Below are positions 5,501 through 13,895 of a DNA stretch of 15,874 nucleotides, piece after piece; position 1 is the first letter of the stretch; each line of letters begins with the position of its first letter. Below the pieces are notes generated by a model. That model had not been told where the DNA came from. It ran no database searches and saw nothing but the letters and a program-made list of their open reading frames with translations. Origin of the DNA: an uncultured bacterium (GTDB lineage Bacteria > Planctomycetota > JAJSAM01 > JAJVHW01); NCBI GenBank assembly GCA_937996235.1, contig CALKVK010000004.1, positions 1 to 15,874 of the forward strand, read 5' to 3'. A program made the position numbers and the translations under genes.

Positions 5501-8476
5501 ATGGCGGACGGATCGGCGAGGCGCGGAGTTCAGGGGACACGGCGAGCCGTATCCCCCGAGTCGCTGCTGGAACGGATCTCCGATGGCCTAGCCACGGCAC
5601 CGCCGTGCCCGAGATCGGTGCGAGCCCTGGTGAGCCAGTTCTCCGCGCAAGCAGAGGCGTACAAGTCGCCTGCCTACAAGGAGGCCCAACTTCGACAGGA
5701 GTTCCTTGATCCGTTGTTCGCCGCTCTCGGTTGGGACATGCGGAACGCGGCCGGGCTATCAGAGACCTACAAGGAGGTGATCCACGAGGACTCCCTCCGA
5801 GTCGGGCCAGCCATGAAGGCGCCGGACTACGCCTTCCGCGTCGGCGGGCGCCGCGTGTTTCTCGTGGAGGCCAAGAAGCCCAGCGTCGATCTCCATCGGA
5901 GCCGCCCGGCAGCGTACCAACTGCGCCGCTACGCCTGGAACGCTGGTCTGCCGATCTCGATCCTCTGCGACTTCGAGGAGTTCGTGGTCTACGACTGCCG
6001 GGACGCTCCACGGGAGTCGGATACTCCGTCGCACGGGCGCATCCTGTACTGGACGCACGATCAGTACGTCTCGGAGTGGCCGACACTCTGGTGCCTGTTC
6101 GGCCGCCCGGCGATGGACGATGGGTGGCTCGACGAGATCATCGCGGCTAGTGAGCGACGGCGCGCCGCAGAGCCTGTCGGCGAGGCGTTCCTCATGGATG
6201 TTGAGCAATGGCGCGAAGACTGCGCGCGTGGCCTCGCACGATCGAACCCATCACTGACGGCCCGTGAGCTGAACTACGCGGTTCAACAGACGATAGACCG
6301 TCTCGTGTTCCTGCGGTTCTGTGAGGACAGGGGCGTCGAGGACTGGGGGCGGCTGCGAGACCTCTGCAAGGCCCCAGGAATATACGATCGACTAGTCACA
6401 GCGTTCCGACGCGCCGACGAACGCTACAACAGTGGTCTGTTCCACTTCACGCACGAGCCAGGACGAGATGCACCCGACACTCTGACTCCATCGCTTCAGA
6501 TGGACGACAGCTCGCTGAGAGACATCATCGAGGGGCTCTACGGCGAATATCTGTTCGGTGTCATGCCGCCTGAGATCCTAGGCCGCGTCTACGAGCAACT
6601 TCTCGGCAGCGTCATACACATCACGGCCTCACGAGATATTGTGATCGACCAGAAGCCGGCAGTTCGCAAGGCGGGTGGCGTCTTCTACACGCCGCAACAC
6701 GTTGTCGACTACATCGTCCGCGAGACAGTCGGGAAGCTCCTAGAGGGTAAGACGCCCCGAGGCGCTGCGAATGTGCGAGTGCTCGATCCCGCGTGCGGCT
6801 CGGGGTCTTTCCTTCTCGGCGCGTATCAGTACCTGCTCGACTGGCATCGCGACTGGTATATCGCGGACGACGTGAGACGGCACTCTTCAGGCAAGAACCC
6901 GAAGATCCGGTCCGTCGGCCAGAACTCCTGGCGGCTCACCACGAGCGAGCGGAAGCGCATCCTTCTGAACAATATCTACGGCGTTGACATCGACGAGCGG
7001 GCCGTCGAAGTCGCGAAGCTGTCGTTGCTGCTGAAGGTACTCGAGGGCGAGACGGTGGAGACGATCGCCCGCCAGTTCCTCTTGTTCCATGAGCGTGCGT
7101 TGCCGGACCTGGACGCGAACATCCGGTGCGGCAACAGCCTCATCGCTGCGGACTACTACGAGTTCCACTCTGATCGAGAATTCGATGCCGCGGAGATCCA
7201 GGCTCTCAACGCCTTCGAATGGGAGAACGAGCACGAGGCGATCATGGATAGCGGGGGTTTCGACGCCGTCATCGGAAACCCACCGTACATTCTTCTTCAA
7301 GACGAGTTTCGCGATGACGCCCAACTGGCCTACTTCCGGTCGAAGTACCGGGCGGCCTCGTACAAGGTCGACACGTATCACCTGTTCATAGAGCGAGCGA
7401 TCGAACTCGCGCGGCAGGGCGGCAGAGTGTCGTTCATCACGCCATCGAACTTCCTCACGAACAACTACCTTGATGGACTTCGGCGATTGCTATTGGATAA
7501 GTCGCGACTCTCCGAGCTGATGGTGATCGATGGAGGCGTGTTCAAGGGAGTGAGTGTCGACAACGCGATTTTCGTCACCGAGGCTGGGCGTCGCTCTCAA
7601 AAGCCGATTCCCCTGCGCAGATCCATTCAACGAAGTCGCAACCTGCGCGAGGTCAATGAGATCCTGCTCTACCCCGACGGTGTCCGCGAAGACACTCACC
7701 TGCTCATGACTGGGACCGGGCAACTGGCAGGTCTTTGGAAGCGACTCGACAGGGCCGGAGTGGCTCTTGGGGCGTTTGCGAAAGTCAACTTCGGCAAGCA
7801 GTTGAGAGATCGGAGTACGCATGATCGCGACGTAATCAGCGTCGACGCGCTGGCCGACGTTCCGCCAGGCTACGCGGCCTGCTACACGGGGAAGGACGTG
7901 ACTCGCTACCACGTCGAGTGGGGCGGCCTTGCGTGCTTGGACGATCCCAGCGTGAAGCGTGGGGGCTGCTGGAATCCTGACATCCAGAGCGCATGCCCCA
8001 AGCTGCTGACGAGGCAGATTGGACTGCATCCGGAGTTCGCAATGGATGAAGCGGGCTACCAGTGCCTGAACACGATGTTCATGGTCAGCGTGAGCGGAAG
8101 CCAGGAGTTGTCGCTATTCATCCTGGGGCTGCTCAACTCAACGCTGCTACGCGCATACTGGGTGGCGCGATACTGGGATCAGCGACGGACGTTCCCGAAG
8201 ATCAAGGGGACATACTTGAAAGCCATGCCAGTGCTGCCACTGGATCATTCCGCGGTGCCGTCAGTCTCCAGGCTCGCTGGGCAACTCGTGGAAGCTCAGA
8301 GACAACGACACGCTGGACGGGTACCGTCGGAGGTGCGCGCATGCGAGCGACGCATCGCCGCCCTTGAGCAACAGATGGACGTTGCAGTCGCAGATGCCTA
8401 CGGGGTCGCAAGGGACGAACTCGAACTTGCGAAGAAGGCGTTGCAGGACGCGGAGACGGCAATGTCCGCGCGCTAG
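5501..8476 (+). CDS. Type IIG (Eco57I-like) restriction-modification enzyme
   Basis: This 991-residue single-chain enzyme should cut and methylate DNA at a specific site. The N-terminal nuclease domain shows the PD-(D/E)xK pattern Pro108-Asp109 ... Glu123-Ala-Lys125. The central adenine-N6 methyltransferase shows FYTP (395-398, motif X region), DPACGSGSF (429-437, S-adenosylmethionine binding) and catalytic NPPY (593-596). The C-terminal part, about 740-920, fits a TaqI-like target recognition domain, and the last 65 residues are charged and probably coiled-coil. Length and order match family members near 1000 residues. ATG 5501 is chosen because GGAGGG (5488-5493) precedes it by 7 bases; a GTG at 5354 would add 49 unconvincing residues. 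There is no separate methylase, specificity subunit or helicase. GC is visibly lower than in the flanking genes and 176-bp repeats bracket it, suggesting acquisition. Confidence 0.92.
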   Translation: MADGSARRGVQGTRRAVSPESLLERISDGLATAPPCPRSVRALVSQFSAQAEAYKSPAYKEAQLRQEFLDPLFAALGWDMRNAAGLSETYKEVIHEDSLRVGPAMKAPDYAFRVGGRRVFLVEAKKPSVDLHRSRPAAYQLRRYAWNAGLPISILCDFEEFVVYDCRDAPRESDTPSHGRILYWTHDQYVSEWPTLWCLFGRPAMDDGWLDEIIAASERRRAAEPVGEAFLMDVEQWREDCARGLARSNPSLTARELNYAVQQTIDRLVFLRFCEDRGVEDWGRLRDLCKAPGIYDRLVTAFRRADERYNSGLFHFTHEPGRDAPDTLTPSLQMDDSSLRDIIEGLYGEYLFGVMPPEILGRVYEQLLGSVIHITASRDIVIDQKPAVRKAGGVFYTPQHVVDYIVRETVGKLLEGKTPRGAANVRVLDPACGSGSFLLGAYQYLLDWHRDWYIADDVRRHSSGKNPKIRSVGQNSWRLTTSERKRILLNNIYGVDIDERAVEVAKLSLLLKVLEGETVETIARQFLLFHERALPDLDANIRCGNSLIAADYYEFHSDREFDAAEIQALNAFEWENEHEAIMDSGGFDAVIGNPPYILLQDEFRDDAQLAYFRSKYRAASYKVDTYHLFIERAIELARQGGRVSFITPSNFLTNNYLDGLRRLLLDKSRLSELMVIDGGVFKGVSVDNAIFVTEAGRRSQKPIPLRRSIQRSRNLREVNEILLYPDGVREDTHLLMTGTGQLAGLWKRLDRAGVALGAFAKVNFGKQLRDRSTHDRDVISVDALADVPPGYAACYTGKDVTRYHVEWGGLACLDDPSVKRGGCWNPDIQSACPKLLTRQIGLHPEFAMDEAGYQCLNTMFMVSVSGSQELSLFILGLLNSTLLRAYWVARYWDQRRTFPKIKGTYLKAMPVLPLDHSAVPSVSRLAGQLVEAQRQRHAGRVPSEVRACERRIAALEQQMDVAVADAYGVARDELELAKKALQDAETAMSAR

Positions 8477-8483
8477 GCTTCTT

Positions 8484-8659
8484 GAAACTCCCAACCCGGG
8501 ACGTTCTTTCGGCGCCTCGCTCGAACGGGGACGCCGCCGGCTGCGACCGGCCTCCGCCTCTGCGATGCCACCCACCGATCAGGCATGCACGGGAGTGCGG
8601 AACCTTGAACCCGTCGCCGGCCGCGCGCCGGAGCCGAAAGACCGTTCCGGGTTCGGAAT
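8484..8659. repeat. 176-bp palindromic repeat, copy B (downstream of the restriction gene)
   Basis: Copy B starts 7 bp after the restriction gene stop and is a direct repeat of 5150-5325. Its arms are well paired: 8495-8515 (AACCCGGGACGTTCTTTCGGC) faces the complement of 8634-8654 with 19 of 21 matches. A second inner stem ACGGG/CCCGT is possible. It lies between the convergent restriction gene and glutaryl-CoA dehydrogenase gene, so it might also serve as a bidirectional terminator structure. I do not recognise the repeat family. Confidence 0.9.
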
Positions 8660-8690
8660 TCTCCGAAGGAGCCGCCCCCGCGCCCGGTGG

Positions 8691-9860
8691 CTACTCGTTC
8701 CCGAGGGCGTTCAGGCCGGTCAGGTGCTGGCCCACGATCAGCATGTGGATGTCGTGGGTGCCCTCGTACGTGATGACGGACTCGAGGTTCGCCATGTGGC
8801 GGCCGCAGACGTACTCGTCGGTGATACCGCTCGCGCCGAGGAGGTCGCGGCCGAGGCGCGCGCACTCGAGCGCCATCGCGACGTTGTTGCGCTTCGCGAG
8901 CGAGATCTGCACGTGGTGGGCGCGGTGCGCGTCCTTCAGGCGGCCGAGGCGCCACGCGAGGAGCTGCGCCTTCGTGATCTCGTTCGCCATCGTGACGAGC
9001 TTCTGCTGCACCATCTGGAAGCGACCGATCGGCTTGCCGTAGACGATGCGCGTCTGCGCGTGCCGCCGCGCCTCGTCGAAGCACGCCTGCGCGGCGCCGA
9101 CGGCGCCCCACGCGATGCCGTAGCGCGCGCTCGAGAGGCACATCAGCGCGCTCTTGAGTCCCTCGGTGCCCGGGAGCAGCGCGTCCTCGGGCAGCTTGAC
9201 GTCGTCGAAGACGAGCTCGCTCGTGACGCTCGCGCGCAGGCTCCACTTGCCCTCGATGTCGGGCGCCGTGAACCCCGGCGTGCCCTTCTCGACCAGGAAG
9301 CCGCGGATGCCGTCGGGCGTCTTGGCCCAGACCACCGCGATGTCGGCGATCGAGCCGTTGGTGATCCACATCTTCGCGCCGTTCAGCACCCAGCCGCCCG
9401 GCACCGGCTTCGCCGTCGTGATCATGCCGCCCGGGTCGGAGCCGAAGTCGGGCTCGGTCAGGCCGAAGCAGCCGATCGCCTCGCCCGCCGCCATGCGCGG
9501 CAGCCAGCGCTGCTTCTGCTCCTCGCTGCCGAACGTGTGGATCGGGTACATCGCGAGCGAGCCCTGCACCGAGCAGAACGAGCGCACGCCGCTGTCGCAG
9601 CGCTCGAGCTCCTGGCAGATCAGGCCGTACGCCACCTGGCCCATCCCGGCGCAGCCGTAGCCCTCGAGGTGCGCACCGAGCAGACCGAGCTCGCCCATCT
9701 CGCGCGCGAGCTCGAGCGGGAAGGTGCCGTCGCGGAAGTGCCGCGCGATGGTCGGGTTGATGCGCTCCTCGACGAACGCGCGCACCGAGTCGCGCACCAT
9801 CTGCTCCTCCTCGCCGAGGAGCTCGTTCACGTCGTAGAGGTCGAGGGCTTCGTAGGGCAT
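8691..9860 (-). CDS. gcdH: Glutaryl-CoA dehydrogenase, probably decarboxylating
   Basis: This 389-residue flavoprotein of the acyl-CoA dehydrogenase family oxidises glutaryl-CoA to crotonyl-CoA and CO2 in lysine, tryptophan and aromatic degradation, passing electrons to electron-transfer flavoprotein. The sequence tracks human GCDH closely: GCFGLTEPDFGSDP in the flavin region, KMWITN, ARYGIAWG, and the family-defining YEGTHDIH near the C-terminus. The catalytic base is Glu366, preceded by Tyr365. The counterparts of human Glu87 and Arg94, which handle the distal carboxylate, are Glu86 and Arg93. Keeping all of these argues for the decarboxylating form rather than a generic acyl-CoA dehydrogenase. 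The ATG at 9858-9860 follows GGAGG with 7-base spacing on the minus strand. No pathway partners are adjacent. It faces the restriction cassette and is divergent from the kinase. Confidence 0.93.
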   Translation of the reverse strand: MPYEALDLYDVNELLGEEEQMVRDSVRAFVEERINPTIARHFRDGTFPLELAREMGELGLLGAHLEGYGCAGMGQVAYGLICQELERCDSGVRSFCSVQGSLAMYPIHTFGSEEQKQRWLPRMAAGEAIGCFGLTEPDFGSDPGGMITTAKPVPGGWVLNGAKMWITNGSIADIAVVWAKTPDGIRGFLVEKGTPGFTAPDIEGKWSLRASVTSELVFDDVKLPEDALLPGTEGLKSALMCLSSARYGIAWGAVGAAQACFDEARRHAQTRIVYGKPIGRFQMVQQKLVTMANEITKAQLLAWRLGRLKDAHRAHHVQISLAKRNNVAMALECARLGRDLLGASGITDEYVCGRHMANLESVITYEGTHDIHMLIVGQHLTGLNALGNE

Positions 9861-10046
9861 CGGGACGCCTCCGCAGCAGGGGGCTGCCGATGCTACGAGC
9901 GGCGGGCCCGGCGCCGTGGAAGTCCCCGGGCTCCGCCGGGGTGCGGCTCCCGCGAGCGCGGGGCCGCGCGGAACCAGGGGTATCAGGTGGAGCGGGGTCC
10001 CCTGCCGATGAGACCTCGGGCCGTCGCGGGACGGCCGGGAGGATTC
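9861..10046. promoter_or_regulatory. Divergent intergenic region between gcdH and the histidine kinase
   Basis: This 186-bp gap must hold promoters for both divergent genes. Two stem-loops are visible: CCCCGG (9924-9929) with CCGGGG (9936-9941), and CAGGGG (9975-9980) with CCCCTG (9999-10004). I cannot identify convincing -10/-35 boxes for either gene. If the kinase starts at the alternative ATG 10008, the second hairpin lies immediately before that codon and would bear on translation. Confidence 0.4.
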
Positions 10047-13000
10047 GTGCGAACGCAGTCCCAGCGCGATCACGTCAGCGTGCACCGGCCGCTCGCGGTC
10101 GGCGCCGTTGCGTTCATGCTGGTGATGGTGCTCACGGGCGCCAGCCTCGCCCACCTCGGGCAGGTCAAGCTGGGCGACACCGTGCTGCGCGCATCCGAGG
10201 CGCTGGCGGGCGGGGAGCTGCGCGAGGACGCGCAGCGCGAGGCGCACCGCCGCGCCGCGCACGCGTCCGAGATCGTCGCGCAGGCGCCGACGGCGGCGCG
10301 CGTGCTCGCGGCGGAGGTCGCCCGACTCGGACCCGCCGCGGTGGACTCCGCCCCGTCGCCGCTCCCGTTCGACGCGCTCACGAGCCAGCGGCTCGCGGGG
10401 TTCAACTCGAAGGACCACGGCATCTTCGGCCTCTCGCCGTCGTCGGTCGCCGAGGACGCCCCCGCCGGCGACACCCACCGCGACGCACTCGTCTGGCGCG
10501 GCCTCGCGCTCTCCTCGGCGATGCGTACGGCCGCCGCACAGGTGCGGGGCGGTGCGCGCGTGCTCGTGTGGGTGCGCGGCGAAGGCGTCGTGGTGCATCC
10601 CGAGCCGCCGGCGGACGCGGTCGCGCGCTGGCTCGCGCCGCACGCGGGCTTCGGCGCGGAGCTCCTCGCGCCGCACGGCGCCGAGGATGCCGGCTGGCTC
10701 CCGCCGCGCGTCGGCCCGGACGGCCGCGCCACGCTCGCCTACGTGGAGCCGGTGCGCGCCGCCGACGGCAAGGTGTTCGCCCTGGTGCGGGCCGAGGTGG
10801 ACCTCGAAGGTCTCGTCGCGTCGCTCGCGCGCGCCGACGACGGCGACGTCGCACACCTGCCGGTGGTCCTGGACGCGGACGCACACATGCTCGCGGCGGC
10901 GCCCGGGCTCGCCAGCGCGTTCCCGACGCTCGACGAGAGCGGGTCGAAGAGCGCGGCGATCGAGGCGCGCCTGCGCGAGCTGCTCGGCTCCGACGGGTTC
11001 CTGCTGCCCGCCAAGGAGGGGCTCCTGCGCGAGGGCCGCGACGTGCTCCTCGCGATCGCCCCCATCGAAGGCATCGACTGGAGCATGGGCGTCGTCACGC
11101 CGCGCCACGCCGTGGCCGCCGCCGCCGTGCCGGCGTCGGAGGAGACGTCGCGCGTGGTGCGGGACTTCGCGCTCACGGTGTTCGGCTTCGCCGGCATCTT
11201 CGGCGTGCTCGCCGCGGTCTCCGGCCTCGGCTTCGCCGACACGCTGCGACGCCGCCTCGCACGCCTCGTCGATGCCGCGCGCGAGCACGCCGAGGGACAC
11301 CTCTCGACCCGCGCGCCCATCGACGGCGGCGACGAGATCGGCGCGATCGGCCTCGCGCTCAACGCGACCGCGCTCCGCATGCAGGACAGCGTGCGCCGGC
11401 TCGACGAGAGCCGCCGCCGCCTCTCCGGGCTGATCGAGAGCATGGCCGAGGGTCTCGTCATCACCGACGCCGAGGACCGCGTGACGTTCGCGAACGCGCG
11501 CTTCGTGGAGATCGTGCGCCGCCCCGGTCCGACGCTGATCGGCCACTACCTCGAGGAGTTCCTCGTCCCGCAGTCCCTCGACGAGCACCGCACGGAGCTG
11601 CAGCGCCGCCGCGAGGGCGCGAGCACGCGCTGCGAGGTGACGTGGCGCACCAACACGCCGCCGCACCCGCGCACGCTCGTCTCCGCGATGCCGCTCTTCG
11701 ACAGCGACGGCCGCTACACCGGCACCTGCGGCATCGTCACCGACATCACCTCGCGCGCCCGCGCGCAGGAGGAGTCGGCCCGTGCGGAGAAGCTGCGCGC
11801 CCTCGGCGAGATGGCGGGCGGCGTGGCGCACGACTTCAACAACGTGCTCACGGCGGTCCTCGGCAACACGCAGTACCTGATGCAGGAGGACCTCGACGAG
11901 AACGTGCGCGAGACGCTGCGCATCATCGAGACCGCGGCGATGGACGGCACCGAGACCGTGAACCGCATCCGCAAGTTCACGAAGCCCTCGCAGGGCATGC
12001 TCGGCGCAGGCCCGGTGGACACGGCCGCCGCGACGCACGAGGTGCTGCGCATGGCGCGGCCGCGCATCGAGAAGCACGCCCGCGAGCGCGGGCTGCGCTA
12101 CGAGGTCGTGCTGCGGCGCGACGCGCACCGCGACGCGCGCGGCAACCCGTCCGAGGTGCGCGAGGTCCTGCTCAACCTCGTGAACAACGCGTTCGAGGCG
12201 ATGCCCGAGGGCGGCACGCTGACGGTCGAGACCTTCGACCGCGGCGAGGACTCGGTCGGCCTGCGCGTCTCCGACACCGGCCGCGGCATCCCCGAGGAGC
12301 ACCTGAACAAGATCTTCGACCCGTTCTTCTCGACGAAGCGCGGCGGGCGCTGCTCGGGGCTCGGTCTCTCGATCTGCTTCGGCATCGTGCGCGCGCACGG
12401 CGGGCGCATCGACGTCAAGTCGGAGCCGGGCATCGGCACGACGTTCACGGTCGTCCTGCCGTCGTTCCAGGAGACGCCCCTCGCCGAGGACCCGGACCCG
12501 CTCGGTCCGCCGCCCGACCCGCGCGTGCTCCTCGTCTCGCCGCGCCGCCGCCAGGCGTCCGCGCTGCAGAAGGCGCTGAACGGCCGCGGCGTGCACGTCG
12601 CGTACGTGGACACGGCGCTCGTCGCGTCGGACCTGATCTCGGACCGCGGCATCTTCAACACGCTGCTCGTCGAGCACGACCTCGGCGCGCAGAACGGCTG
12701 GGAGCTGGCGCGCTCGGCGCGCCGCCTGCGGCCCGACCTGCGCATCGTGCTGATGACGGACACCGATCGCGGCATCGACGAGACGCAGGCGCGCAACGCC
12801 GGCATCGACCGCACGCTGGTGCGGCCGTTCGACGACGAGGACGCGTACGGCATGATCCGCTCGGCTCTCGCGGAGCCGCCGGCGCACGTGCCGTCCGACA
12901 AGGACGCGGAGCGCGACGGCGACGGACAGCGCCCGCGCGCGCCGCAGCACGCGCCCCTGCTCGAGCTGTGGGGTGCGCCGCCGCCGGCGCCGACCGACGC

Positions 13001-13091
13001 CGCGCCCGGTGCGCAGGCGGGCGCGGGCGGCGGCGACGCGGACGACGAGGCGCGCATGGAAGAGACCGGCGCCATCACGGCGGAGATCTGA
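10047..13091 (+). CDS. Membrane hybrid histidine kinase (sensor-HAMP-PAS-HisKA-HATPase) with degenerate receiver
   Basis: This 1014-residue sensor kinase has TM1 at about residues 15-37, a large periplasmic sensor region to about 370 (double-Cache-like by size, not proven), TM2 about 373-396, HAMP about 400-452 with the DEIG motif, PAS about 459-570, then HisKA with phospho-acceptor His595 in HDFNN. The ATPase domain shows N713-N714, DTGRGIP from Asp743, FDPFFSTK from Phe757 and GLGLSI (771-776), so the kinase core looks active. The C-terminal receiver-like fold (about 826-940) lacks the paired acidic residues (LLVSPR at 828-833), has Glu876 where the phosphorylated Asp is expected, keeps Thr904, and has Arg926 for the usual Lys. 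GTG 10047 follows GGGAGG (10037-10042) by 4 bases; ATG 10008 would add 13 residues. No partner response regulator is adjacent. Confidence 0.92.
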   Translation: MRTQSQRDHVSVHRPLAVGAVAFMLVMVLTGASLAHLGQVKLGDTVLRASEALAGGELREDAQREAHRRAAHASEIVAQAPTAARVLAAEVARLGPAAVDSAPSPLPFDALTSQRLAGFNSKDHGIFGLSPSSVAEDAPAGDTHRDALVWRGLALSSAMRTAAAQVRGGARVLVWVRGEGVVVHPEPPADAVARWLAPHAGFGAELLAPHGAEDAGWLPPRVGPDGRATLAYVEPVRAADGKVFALVRAEVDLEGLVASLARADDGDVAHLPVVLDADAHMLAAAPGLASAFPTLDESGSKSAAIEARLRELLGSDGFLLPAKEGLLREGRDVLLAIAPIEGIDWSMGVVTPRHAVAAAAVPASEETSRVVRDFALTVFGFAGIFGVLAAVSGLGFADTLRRRLARLVDAAREHAEGHLSTRAPIDGGDEIGAIGLALNATALRMQDSVRRLDESRRRLSGLIESMAEGLVITDAEDRVTFANARFVEIVRRPGPTLIGHYLEEFLVPQSLDEHRTELQRRREGASTRCEVTWRTNTPPHPRTLVSAMPLFDSDGRYTGTCGIVTDITSRARAQEESARAEKLRALGEMAGGVAHDFNNVLTAVLGNTQYLMQEDLDENVRETLRIIETAAMDGTETVNRIRKFTKPSQGMLGAGPVDTAAATHEVLRMARPRIEKHARERGLRYEVVLRRDAHRDARGNPSEVREVLLNLVNNAFEAMPEGGTLTVETFDRGEDSVGLRVSDTGRGIPEEHLNKIFDPFFSTKRGGRCSGLGLSICFGIVRAHGGRIDVKSEPGIGTTFTVVLPSFQETPLAEDPDPLGPPPDPRVLLVSPRRRQASALQKALNGRGVHVAYVDTALVASDLISDRGIFNTLLVEHDLGAQNGWELARSARRLRPDLRIVLMTDTDRGIDETQARNAGIDRTLVRPFDDEDAYGMIRSALAEPPAHVPSDKDAERDGDGQRPRAPQHAPLLELWGAPPPAPTDAAPGAQAGAGGGDADDEARMEETGAITAEI

Positions 13092-13102
13092 AGGAGCGAG
13101 CG

Positions 13103-13885
13103 ATGCAGGTCGACGAGAAGTCCACCCTGACCGAGATCCGGGCGAGCGAGGTCGCGGGCGTCGCGGCGTTCCTGCCGGACACGCCCTGGACGACCACCGC
13201 CGTGCACGCGTGCGAGCGGCGCGTCGCCCGCGTCTGGGTCGACTCGACCGACGCGCCCGGCTGCGCCGCCGTGCTCGCGCCCGGCATCCCGGACCACGAC
13301 GTGGCGCCGCGCCTCTACCTCTTCGCGTCGAACCAGCCCGCGGATCCGCTCGTCGCGTTCGCGACGGCGTTCCCCCGCCCCGTCCACGTCGTCTGCGACG
13401 AGGCCGTCGGGGACCTCCTCGACGCGGCCGCGCCGGAGGTCTCGCGCGTCGCGGACTCGGTGCACTGGTTCGAGCGTCTCGACACGGTCGAGCGCGCGAC
13501 GGGCGACGGCACCCGCCGTCTGCGCCTCGGCGACGCGGAGGCCGTGGAGCGGCTCGGCCTGCGCGGTCTCCTGCGCACCTTCGAGTCGATCAAGGACCTG
13601 CTGATGGTCGGCGGAGCGTGCGGCGTGACCGACGGCGACGAGCTCGCGTGCGCGGCGTTCACCGTGGACATGAGCGTCAACTACGCGCGCATCGTGGTCT
13701 TCACGCAGGAGCCCTACCGCGGGCGCGGACTGGCGACGGCGGTGACGCGTCGCCTCGTCTCGGCGCACCACGAGCAGGGCCGACTGGCCTGCACGATCGT
13801 GGAGGACCGCGACGCCGCCGGCGAGGCGCTCTGCGCGCGCGTCGGCTTCGAGGCGGCGGGCCGCGTCTCGCGCCGCATCCTCTGA
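13103..13885 (+). CDS. GNAT-family N-acetyltransferase
   Basis: This 260-residue protein has an unassigned N-terminal half and a C-terminal GNAT fold. The acetyl-CoA pyrophosphate-binding motif RGRGLA lies at 206-211, after a beta strand ending IVVFTQEPY, which is the typical motif A setting. A C-terminal ARVGFEAAGRVSRRIL stretch resembles the GNAT motif B end (GF...). The two-part layout recalls family members with a degenerate N-terminal GNAT-like half. The acceptor is unknown: a small molecule, a protein lysine or an antibiotic are all possible. The ribosome-binding site AAGGAG (13091-13096) begins on the last base of the kinase stop, and ATG follows 6 bases later, so it is probably co-transcribed and translationally coupled with the kinase. 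It converges with the pus10-like gene across 10 bp. Confidence 0.85.
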   Translation: MQVDEKSTLTEIRASEVAGVAAFLPDTPWTTTAVHACERRVARVWVDSTDAPGCAAVLAPGIPDHDVAPRLYLFASNQPADPLVAFATAFPRPVHVVCDEAVGDLLDAAAPEVSRVADSVHWFERLDTVERATGDGTRRLRLGDAEAVERLGLRGLLRTFESIKDLLMVGGACGVTDGDELACAAFTVDMSVNYARIVVFTQEPYRGRGLATAVTRRLVSAHHEQGRLACTIVEDRDAAGEALCARVGFEAAGRVSRRIL

Positions 13886-13895
13886 GCGCACCCGC

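Noticed and set aside
8691..12950. A very long open frame on the minus strand continuing upstream of gcdH across the kinase.
   Set aside because: It is antisense to the kinase and reads as Arg/Ala/Glu-rich low-complexity protein. The acyl-CoA dehydrogenase homology begins only at the ATG at 9860, where there is a good ribosome-binding site.
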